Of a stretch of DNA of 64,000 nucleotides, positions 48,350 through 57,610 are shown piece after piece. Source of the stretch: Streblospio benedicti. Its lineage: Eukaryota; Annelida; Polychaeta; Spionida; Spionidae. Numbering within the stretch: position 1 is the first letter of the stretch; every line of letters begins with the position of its first letter. Under the pieces are notes generated by a model. That model was not told where the DNA came from, did not search any database, and worked only from the letters and a program-made list of their open reading frames with translations. The DNA is taken from assembly GCA_019095985.1 (NCBI GenBank), contig CM032659.1:531343-595342 (forward strand), given 5' to 3'. Made by a program: the position numbers and the translations under genes.

Positions 48350-48430
48350 TTCTGGTGATGTTTTCAATTTTAGACGAAATTTCCAACACCACCGATCCTA
48401 AGTGAGCCCAGAATAGGCTCTTCTCACTCA
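48350..48430 (+). repeat. Dispersed repeat G, copy 1
   Basis: TGATGTTTTCAAT, then GAAATTTCC(A/G)ACACC, then CCCAGAATRG align with 49435-49512, same orientation, about three-quarters identical by eye. Confidence 0.55.
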
Positions 48431-49434
48431 TGCGTAGTCCACATGTAATTGTGATCCACTTCTGTGCCTCATCCCGGAGTGATCCGGATCGTGTGGATGA
48501 CTTCAGGATGTGCACAGTCTGCTGTGGATCTGTGGGTCATAACTGTACAGTGCGACCTGCTGAGATGGAATATGCTCATCTCAAACTTGTCCTCAACTGT
48601 GTCGAGCCTATTACCCAATTCGAGAGTTATCCAAAAAAATAGATATTAAACAGTTTTGAAATTTTATTTTTTTCTTTTATTTTTTCTATTTTTGTTAGTT
48701 CTAAAATTGCTCAAAAAAATATAAGTAACATTTTTTGAAATTTTTCCAAATGTTTCAAATACTAGATATAAGAATCTTTTTCAAAAAGTCTTTAAAATTT
48801 GTTTGTTCCAAAAATTTGTTTGTTCAAAAAAAAACAATATTGTAAGGCTGCTTTTTACAGGTAAAAACCACAATGTACATGTATTAACCTGTGATACATG
48901 TAAGTCGAATTTGTCATGTTTAGCATTATAAGTCATTCTGATGACACCTAGAATAACTCATATGTTTTTTTTTCCTCCATTCAAGTTCCAATTAAACTGT
49001 AAATAGTAATTTTTAGTTATCTTAAAATGTGAACTCTGAGCTATTCATCTGTGTAAAAGTAGAATGAGTAGAATGATGCTGGACTCATCCAAATATTCAG
49101 TTCAGAGTTCTGGATACGAAGGTGGTGCTGTATCACGCATCTGTGTTTGTGATTTCCACACCAGATCCAGACTCACATAAACATGGCTCACATGAAATGC
49201 TGAAATGATGTTTAGAAAATGCAGTGTGCAGGGAATTGACCCCCAAGCTCTTGACTCATGGTAGAAATATTAGAATATATACAGTTTGAACCATTGTAAA
49301 CAGAATTTGAATGAAGTGAATAAAACATATGCAGAAAAATGAAATGGTTTGAGACTTTTCAAAGATTTAAAACAAAGGGAGTGAAAAAACAATTTTTGCG
49401 TACTTGTCATAATTTCTAGTCACCAGGGTTTTGA

Positions 49435-49512
49435 CATGATGTTTTCAATCATACGAGAAATTTCCGACACCCCATGTCCAAATTGATCCCAGAATGGTCT
49501 TTTTTTACTCCT
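49435..49512 (+). repeat. Dispersed repeat G, copy 2
   Basis: Second copy of the repeat at 48350-48430. The 1-kb spacing and same orientation fit either two insertions or a local segmental duplication. Confidence 0.55.
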
Positions 49513-50280
49513 GCTGTATCTCATTTTGAAAAAAAAAACAAACAAAAAAAACAACCCATGATAGATAAATTTGAAATGTAATTGTACATGTACGTAGAAA
49601 GCAAATATTGGCCAGTGATTCTATGAGCAGTGGAGAATCCCTCTTTGCTTGTTCCCGCTAAGTTATTTAGCACACTGCATGTTGGGCGTATTACAATGGG
49701 TATATGCGACCATTCAAGTGCCGGTGGAAATGAAATTCAATTTTCTTGAACAGCAGAAAGGCCAACTATTTAGAAATTTACAACTTTTTTTGCTGGAAAT
49801 GAGACTGGCCTTTACATGAAACACATCCAGGGTCTGCAATCTCATCTGCTGAGAAAAAATGATTTTAACATCACCTCTCAAAATCGACTAAAATCTCACC
49901 TAAATCTCCCACAAGATATCTTCACCTCCTTTACCTAAAATCAGGATCAGCAAGAGGATGATTTTGATTTGCCTTTTATTTACTGTGAGCGTGTTTCTGC
50001 TGTGTGGGTGTGAGGCTCAACATGTGGCCTCATTATCACAGAACTGTGTCTTACAATTACATCATGTTTGATACGGATTCAATTTGCTGGGCACATAAAG
50101 GTGAACGTTCTCTTGTGCTTGAGATATAGGGAAATCTTTTGCTGAAAAAAGCAATATGAAAAAGTAAAGCAAAAAGAATGGTATATGTCAATTTTTCCTA
50201 ATTAGAAATTGCTCCCTATTCTGATGCTTAGCCACATATTGCAGTATCTTAACCACAATAAAAACAGTCTGATAGCTTAA
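49513..50280. other. Gene-free interval
   Basis: A-rich run near 49530-49555; otherwise nothing recognised. Confidence 0.4.
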
Positions 50281-50398
50281 TGTAGGACACAAGAATGAAT
50301 TTGCTCAACACCTGTCAGCCACCTGACTCTGGGCTCGAACCCACCACCTTACTGTCGTGGTCACCAGTTGTAAGTCCCTATCACTAGACCATGGCAGT
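50281..50398 (-). mobile_element. SINE head with good pol III boxes
   Basis: On the minus strand TGGTCTAGTGA (50381-50391) fits an A box of the Glu/Asp/Gly tRNA type and GTGGGTTCGAGCCC (50331-50344) a B box. The junction GGTGTTGAGCAAATTCATTC (50293-50312) follows. The internal promoter looks intact, but the body and tail are missing on the far side. Confidence 0.65.
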
Positions 50399-50444
50399 GC
50401 ACTCAGCCAGATCATACTCATCCTGTATCCACGATGTAGATTCT

Positions 50445-50495
50445 GATCTACAGAGACTTGAACCCTGGACTCTTTGGATGCTAGACCAACTCCCC
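50445..50495 (-). mobile_element. Second tRNA-like fragment
   Basis: Minus strand AGTTGGTCTAGC (50480-50491) and CAGGGTTCAAGTCTCTG (50451-50467) resemble A and B boxes, but they lie only about 13 bases apart, too close for a tRNA. It probably comes from a deleted SINE head lying next to the one at 50281-50398. Confidence 0.45.
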
Positions 50496-50510
50496 CTCAT
50501 TCACTCATCC

Positions 50511-52673
50511 ATGGAAGCAGCTGCTGAAGTGACCATCCCAAACATACCTGATGTTAACTACCATATTTGTTTCGTACAAACTGAGCTTGCTTAACAACCA
50601 TCAGCTCCAACTCAGGGCAACACAGAATAAAAACTATCACCTTCTGGTCTTGTACAACACGTTAAAGCCATCGTTGGGATCATGGCTGCATTTACCCCCA
50701 AGTTACCCACCGCCTAGCCTTTGTCAAGGCCCAAGAATATCATTGAAAAAGATTATTGAAACTTGTGATCATTGAACTCAGAAACAGCCACAGTGTAAAT
50801 TTCTCAGCTTAGCGAGATGATATTCTATATTCTATATTCTATATTCATATGATATTTAAACAGCAGAGTATTATAATCAGTCTAAGATATGCTATTACAC
50901 ATAGACAAGAGAGCTGTATTCCGTAGGGGTGTTTTAGTATGAAGGAAACTAAATACGAATGACTTACTATTAGATATCCTGGCACTGTCCTGATGACACG
51001 CCGCCGATTGTTGAGTTAATGAGCAATTCGCTGCGAGCAGCTCGTTGTCCTTGTACGGGGACAAGGCGTAATTAAGTAGTGGTCCGGGAGGTAAATAACA
51101 GACATATCGATGTGCTACACGGAGAGGTGTGTCTCTTACACGTGGTCGTTGGCGTATATGGAGAAACCAGTCTTATTTTCTGAACTCCCTGGCAGAGGGT
51201 GTGGTGTAGATTTTTCAGTTCACTAAAAAAATTATACATGTGTCTCGGATTTTAAGTTAGATGCAGTTTGGTTTCTAAAGGATTATGATTTCAAATTCCA
51301 AATTGAGTATTCTAATTGAATTGTTTTGTCGATCAAAGGAATTTCTGTTCTAAATGGCACTGTTCTTTCATGCCTTGAACACCCACACTCTTGAAAAGCA
51401 AATTTATAACCTAAAAACTGAACAATTGCCAAAAGCAGACAAAATGTTCAATCATCTCCAACTATGTAGCTGCCGTTGTTTGTGCTGATAAATGACAGGA
51501 AATGTGCAGACAATGTCTCTATATGTGGCTCATGTTAACTCGTATGTGCAGACATTTGGTGAAGTCACTATTCACAGTTAGGTTGTAATGAAATTACACA
51601 GGCTGCTTTACTGGACATTTATTTGGACCCATGGCTGGTCAAGCAGTGGAGTTGGACAAAAGGGACGAAATGGTGAGAAATTTCCTAGAAAGTTGACATT
51701 GTATAGACCCATGTATCTCTGGTGTGTTTTATGTCTGATGTATTTCTGAAGACTGTCCCCATTTAGCAGAAAACATATAAATGTATGGTGTAAGTTGACA
51801 AAACAATTAAAATGCCGCGGTTTGAGTTTCAAAATTCACATATAACGTTTGCGTACATTTTAGTGGTCACATGGCAGGGAGCCTCTGTTTGGCTCCAACA
51901 TGGCAGACGTGAAGCTCCTGATCATCCTTTAACGTTGGCAACAAGATTACAAACAGAGAGCTATAGACACAGGTCTGCACTTTAACTTGGTGCGGTGATC
52001 CTTTACAGCTGGAGTCAGAGAAATGAATGCCCTGATGGGGGGACATACATTGAGGGAGCGTCCATGGTGTTTGGGGGAGGGATTACTTCCGTGCTTTGTC
52101 TTGGACTTGGTGCTTCAGAGACAACAAATATATATGGGCAAAGTTTGTTCTAAAAGGCCCGGGTGTGAGATTTGTGTACATTCGCTCACGGACCACAGAC
52201 AGCAATGATATAAGTGGCCAGCTTCGACTAAATGTAGCAGCTAAAATGCTATAAAAGACAATGGAGCCTGACATTACTGCCGTGTATATGTTGTCTTATT
52301 GTATATTGATTTAATTAAGTCCCCAGACTGAGTTCTATCTCCGATTATTTCATAACGCTAAAAGATCTAAATTATGCAGCTGTCCAAATGTTCTTTGTAG
52401 CTCACACCACAAACTCATTATGATTTGTTCTGAACATCACTTCTTCCAAAAAATCCCACCTGCTCCAATCATGACTCCATCACAATGTTGCTCAATAAAG
52501 CGGAGACAAAGCCTCATGAGCGAGCTATAAATATATATTGAGCAGATCAAATTGAGTGCAAAATGCAATGTTTGCCGCTTTATCGGCCGTTTCCTGCGAG
52601 AAACGCTCCAAAGACACACACGGCGGGAAATGAAAACCATCAATCGCCGCGCTTTTTTTGTGAAGTCCACGCA
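50511..52673. other. Gene-free interval
   Basis: A 7-base tandem (TATTCTA, about four copies) at 50821-50848 is the only repeat seen. No exon recognised. Confidence 0.45.
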
Positions 52674-52775
52674 ACCGATTGTGTCAGGTGAGGCCAGACA
52701 AAGTGAAACCGATTGTGTCGGGTGAGGCCAGACAAAGTGAAACTGATTGTGTCGGGTGAGGCCAGACAAAGTGAA
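52674..52775 (+). repeat. 34-bp tandem repeat, 3 copies
   Basis: Units begin at 52674, 52708 and 52742 with AC(C/T)GATTGTGTC(A/G)GGTGAGG and CCAGACAAAGTGAA. Only two variable positions, so a recent duplication. The units abut with no spacers, which rules out a CRISPR-like layout. Confidence 0.9.
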
Positions 52776-53477
52776 ACTACAGTCCAACGTGAATGAAACA
52801 AACAATATTTTCAAGTTTCCTGAAGTGCTGAGTACTTAAAACCATGTAGAATGTACATGTAGGATTTCATGAAGGAAAGAGCTACAATCGTGTTATCTAA
52901 AACATTGAGATATTGTAGGTTTGAATAAAAAGATGTAACTGGTACTGTATTCTAAGTTAAAAAATGTTAAGGTACATATTATTTTTTATATATCCATTTA
53001 TTTCAGTCATTTCATGGTACATTGTACAAATAGGTACACAGACATTGACAGATATTGAAAGATGGTCTTATCAAGAGGTTGTCCCTTAATAGATGTGGTC
53101 TTAATGCCATACTGTATCCCCCATAGTGCACTCACGCTGCAATGTAACAACTTGGCAGAATTTGCACCAATGTTAAGAAACGAATGTTAGCAAAACTGCA
53201 CCCCATCCTCAATCCCCACACCAACCATTCGGCTGTTAGAACTTAATGTCCATTCTTGGCCCTGGATTCCCATCTCGGACTCGTTTATGGCTCTAAAATG
53301 ACGACTGTAGACTCACATCACTATCTTGGTGATTGTAAAACTTGATCTATGTGGGGGGAAGTGTTGCGGGTTCTCTATTATCGAGGAACATTGTCACTTT
53401 GAAATGATTTTTGATTTATTGGACTTGGGGGTGTATCATTATATGTAATTAAGCCATTAGATTTATGACTCCAAGTC
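52776..53477. other. Gene-free interval with a MITE end
   Basis: 53058-53114 (AAAGATGGTCTTATCAAGAG ... CATACTG|TA) is a right-end fragment of the pogo-type MITE with its TA. Nothing else seen. Confidence 0.45.
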
Positions 53478-53577
53478 ACATAGTCTCTAGTGGGATTTGA
53501 ACCCACGACCATACAGCACCAAATCATTTTAGCAGTTCAAACTAACTTAGTCCACTTTGCCACTGAACCATGTTAAA
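53478..53577 (-). mobile_element. tRNA-derived SINE head with consensus A and B boxes
   Basis: On the minus strand TGGCAAAGTGG (53552-53562) matches the A-box consensus at every position and GGTTCAAATCC (53493-53503) the B box. A 5-bp T-stem (GTGGG/CCCAC) frames the B box. The 48 bases between the boxes fit a class II (Leu/Ser-type) tRNA with a long variable arm. The acceptor stem does not pair, so it is a SINE head or tRNA pseudogene and not a working tRNA. Confidence 0.6.
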
Positions 53578-53922
53578 ACCATTGCTCAAATGACAGTTTT
53601 CTTAGAGAGTTATCCTGAAACCACACTGGTATTGATCTTGTGGGCTAGCACATTGGTCCATATGTCCCGTAGTCTACAGGTATGTCTGCCACCATCCCTA
53701 TTCAAAGATGACTTCAATTTCCTGATCTGGATGGCTTTTTTGACTCCACGTTCAAAATACTGATATTGGTATTGAACTTATTATTATGAATTATCAACTT
53801 TTTGTGTTTGTGACTGTGTAACGTTGACGTCATTGACACTTGCCAGCATAGCATGGCCTAATTGCTTCTGATCACTGTGATATTCTTGATCTAGAGCTTA
53901 TGACACTCTGGCTCGATTAAAT

Positions 53923-54150
53923 GACTTTGCATTTACACCAGGTCATTAGCATTATTGCCGTTCCTTTTCTCACTTGTATGTTTCAGCAAAATCTCAGTAT
54001 TGCCCTAATCATTGTCTTTATACTGTGTAGGTCCATAGAGCAGTGTACAAACTGGTATGAATGAGTTTGCTCAATACTCAACACCAGTAAATTAAACCCA
54101 TGAATTTCTGGTCCCAAGTCCAATTCTTTACCCACTTGGCCTTTGAAGCA
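53923..54150 (-). mobile_element. SINE, near full length
   Basis: Minus strand: a decayed tRNA-like head near 54150, the junction TGAGCAAACTCATTC (54060-54074), a divergent body, and the tail CTAATGACCTGGTGTAAATG (53930-53949) plus CAAAGTCA. Head-to-tail order agrees with 24912-25115. Confidence 0.6.
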
Positions 54151-55204
54151 TCTACCTGCTGAATATCAAATATTACACAAGCAGTGAGAAAAAGGTAAAC
54201 TAAGACATCCTTGATCCACTCGAGACGGTGTCCAGCTACTGAGGACATCGTCATGGACACAGTTCTCATGGACGTCTGCGTGGCTGTCATTGATAGTGAA
54301 ATACTGCCACATTGTATGTTATTTTACTCCGACTTTTAACATTGATATCATAAATTAGGTGCATGTTGTGGGCAACCTGTGAATAGAAAAAGCAAGTTTT
54401 TCTTTAAATTACAAAGTTGCATGATATTTGGTTCTTTTCATAATGGTGGAACAGACAGACTAAAACAGCAGCAACAGCATTAAGTCTTTCTTTATCAAGA
54501 CATTCACCCAAATTTGATGCAAATGCCCTGTCAGATAAACCTTTACAGTTCAAGCGAGATGAATAATAAATGCAATAAGAAAAAATCCAACATTTGCATC
54601 ATGATCCCAATCAGCAACATGGACAATAAACCCAAATATCACCGCATTTTTATGCCCATAATTATTAGTCCCCAAATACAGGGTGAGAGTAAAGAATCAC
54701 AAAGACGCACGTTTTAGCTCCATGTGAGACTCATGTCTCGCCCAATAGCGGAGATATATGGAGATACCGTGATGGCCGTATTACTGTAATAGCGCATGGC
54801 GTATAGAAGCTTTTATACATATGTTCATCACAGGTTTATGATCTTTTCGCCTGTCTCTTTGGGCGCAGATATGATGTAGAATTCAATCTGCGTTATCATG
54901 GAATTTGAGCATCTTTTTACCATTAATTAGACCGAATTCACCTGTTTGCAGTTTTCTTCCTGCTCTTTTACAGGTGGAGAGATTTTTGTGAGTGATGGAA
55001 ATATTGAATGCAGTGTGCCGAGTGTGGTTGGTGCATAACTGGTATTTATAATGATGTTCCATGAAAAAGGTACAAAGTACCAATGAATAATAGCCCATTT
55101 TGTGAACTTGTTAAACACATGGGCCCCTGTGTATAATAGTAGTAATGTATATGGTGTAGTGTTGTAGTATGCATACCACACACCCCATGATGCTGGGGCC
55201 CATG
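54151..55204. other. Gene-free interval
   Basis: Holds a 22-base word at about 54698-54719 (CACAAAGACGCACGTTTTAG plus CT) shared exactly with 55915-55936 inside the foldback element. No exon recognised. Confidence 0.45.
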
Positions 55205-55378
55205 GTTGAACACACACAGCCTGGCAATTCAAACTCACAACCACCAGGTCTTAAATTTGGTAGAAACCATGAATATTAGCCCACTCATGATTTTGCTGAT
55301 AACACATAACCTGCCAATTCGAACTCCCAACCACCAGGTCTTTAACCCAGCCTGGTGACCACTCAGCCATGGAAGCAC
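55205..55378 (-). mobile_element. Two tandem tRNA-like SINE heads
   Basis: On the minus strand the first has the A box TGGCTGAGTGG (55359-55369, perfect), an anticodon-like stem CACCAGG/CCTGGTG (55351-55357 with 55332-55338) and GGGAGTTCGAATTGG (55314-55328). The second, about 90 bases on, repeats the AAGACCTGGTGGTTG part and GTGAGTTTGAATTG (55225-55238). Two head units in tandem; no bodies attached. Confidence 0.6.
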
Positions 55379-55893
55379 ACAGCAATGTACTATATTTGAA
55401 ATGACAATTTTTAAGTTTGATTTTAATTTATGAGCTAGATTTATAGTTTTTACCACAAATGTCTCCTCACACGTAGTTCACTGAGGACAGAATCGAGACC
55501 CCAAATGAAATATGGATGAGCTCTGTAGGTATCTCCCCCAAACCTGCTGTTCCAACGGCTTTATTTCTACGCCTAACAGCAACTTTGCTCTGCACCTTAT
55601 GCAAATGGAAGATTTCAGTGCTTCCTGTTGCATTATGCAGGTGACTTACTTATACTGAGTGGAGTTTACTTAAAAAAATAGTTCAATAAAACTTTATTTC
55701 GAAAGTGCACAGTGCATTTGCATGATAATAACTTTGCAATATTGCCTGTGATGTACATGTGTGTACGTGCCATTGGTGGTGACACAATGGATCGAATAAA
55801 AGATTATTGTTTTTATACAACTTGAAAGTTGACAACTATCATTGTTATTTAGTATACAGCTTTGTGCCTCCTTGTGTTAAAATAATTCTCTAT
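55379..55893. other. Gene-free interval
   Basis: No exon, RNA gene or repeat recognised. Confidence 0.4.
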
Positions 55894-56133
55894 GCATTTT
55901 CTTTGCTATATAAACACAAAGACGCACGTTTTAGCTGCATGTATTCCAAAACATGTTCAAAAGTAAATTGCAAATTTTATTATATGACATTGTTTTGATC
56001 TCTTGGCCCTTAAAAATATCTAAAATTTGATAATAAGGACCAAGAGGTCAAAATGATGTCATATAAAAAAATTTGCAATTTACTTTTGAACACGTTTTTT
56101 TTTGATTACATGCAGGTATAACAAAGAAAGTGC
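55894..56133. mobile_element. Foldback element, about 240 bp
   Basis: The left arm 55894-56011 and right arm 56035-56133 are inverted copies around a 23-base centre. Paired blocks include GTTCAAAAGTAAATTGCAAA (exact in both arms), TATATGACAT and CTCTTGG. The left arm has about 22 extra bases absent from the right arm, which explains the unequal lengths. No coding capacity. A diverged single arm lies at 18100-18190, showing that this is a dispersed family. The superfamily is unknown; the ends are not CAGT. Confidence 0.8.
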
Positions 56134-56379
56134 ACCAGCTTTTTACTGCAGACAGTTGTAGGGTATGAAAGATGAGGAAACCAGAGTAACTACATTACAA
56201 ACACAATTGCTTGACATTTCATAGAATTATCCTCCAGCTATGAGGACGGAGACTGTAGGAATCTCATATACATGTATGAGTCTGTACACAAAATCTAGAT
56301 GTACAGCTCATAAAAGAAGAGATCATTTATTCAGTCTTGTCGTACCTTTGATAATTCATTGATCATCTAGCTGAATGGG
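56134..56379. other. Spacer before the decayed array
   Basis: No gene. It may hold an unrecognisable outer unit of the array that follows. Confidence 0.3.
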
Positions 56380-57610
56380 AAAGAAATAAAATGCCACTGA
56401 TCCCTTCATATTATAGTGTAGATTTTTCTACCAGAAATGGCAATTAAAATAAGAATCATTTATCCATACAGTTTTGTAGGGAAAGATACAGCATTTACAG
56501 TGAGAAAGGGGGAAAATGTGTAAGAATCTCAGCTTCGAGTGGACTAATCTATTTAAATTCAAACCCCAAACGATGTGTATGTTATATCTGCATCTGGGTG
56601 GTTATTGAAATATCAGTGAATCCTATTCATTAAAAGAAAGAGAATAGAATTTGCAATAGTGAGAACTTTGAACGTATTAGTGTGAGAGTTTGCGCATGGA
56701 GCAAGAAGGTGCATAGAACCCGCAGCATCATTTCACTCTGCGTGGACATGTCATATGATAGAAGTTTGTGTCAGAAACTGTCGATGAGTAAAATAATAAA
56801 GAATTCTAAGTAAAATCTTTGGGAAAAAATCATCAGCACTTCATGTTGTGAAGGGAGAACAATTTGGGTCAGTGAGTAAAATACTCTATTTGAATGGCAA
56901 ACTAAAATCCTAGACGATCAGTTCATTGGAGCATGGCATATTCTACCTGAAACTGCCCATGAAATGACCAGAAATCACAAATAGAATATGAAAAGATTCC
57001 TTTGGGGAAAGAGAAAGGGAATTTGCATTGAGAAGTGGGAACAAATAGGGTCTGTTAGATGAAGTAATTTAGGTAATAGAAATAATCAAATTCCACATAA
57101 TCCTTTTATCATATTATAATGTCATAATTTTTCTTACCAGGAATTCCTCCGTTAAAAGACAAAAGAATTCGAAATAAAGTCTGTGGGGACTGAGAAAGGA
57201 ACCAATGTGGTGATTAGGACATTGTATTTTTACAAGACTAATTTGATTGAATTAAAAAACACATAACGTGCATTGAACCCCACTCAATTTGAGCATCATA
57301 TCACATGTTCTTTTAGCAGAAACCGCCATTAATTTGAGCAAGAAATCTGTACTACGTTTGAGGAGAAACAGAAAAAGCCCAAGTGTGTCTGGGAGTGGGT
57401 GTATTGACAGATGAGGAGCATTACGTTCCCTGCTGCCACCTGCCTCTAGTGGCAATGCTTCCATTAGGGAAAATTAAACCCCACCGGATCCCTACTTCAT
57501 ATTCACAAATTATATTCACAAATTGTATACCACAGCAAAATAGCAATAAAATAAGGAATGAATTACTTGTAAAGTTTGAGGGGGAAAAGTGAAAGTGAAG
57601 CAGAGTTGCC
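56380..57610 (+). repeat. Decayed tandem array, about 180-bp units, about 7 copies
   Basis: A core of the form ACCAGAAAT, GCCATTAAAA, AAAGAATTC, AATAAAGTC, TTTGGGGAAAGAGAAAGG, TTGCA.TGAGAA and GGGAACAA recurs in order. Unit cores start near 56431, 56611, 56772, 56967, 57135, 57318 and 57530, so spacing is about 160-210 and mostly near 180. Most units open with an AACC/ATCC word (56566, 56718, 56908, 57100, 57278, 57478). Copies are heavily diverged and none is intact. No shared open frame, so a non-coding old satellite-like array is the best reading. Confidence 0.6.

Noticed and set aside
52674-52775. CRISPR-like repeat array
   Set aside because: Units abut without spacers and the context is animal nuclear DNA.
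53478-53577. Functional tRNA gene
   Set aside because: A and B boxes are perfect but the acceptor stem does not pair and the anticodon arm is unclear; SINE head or pseudogene fits better.
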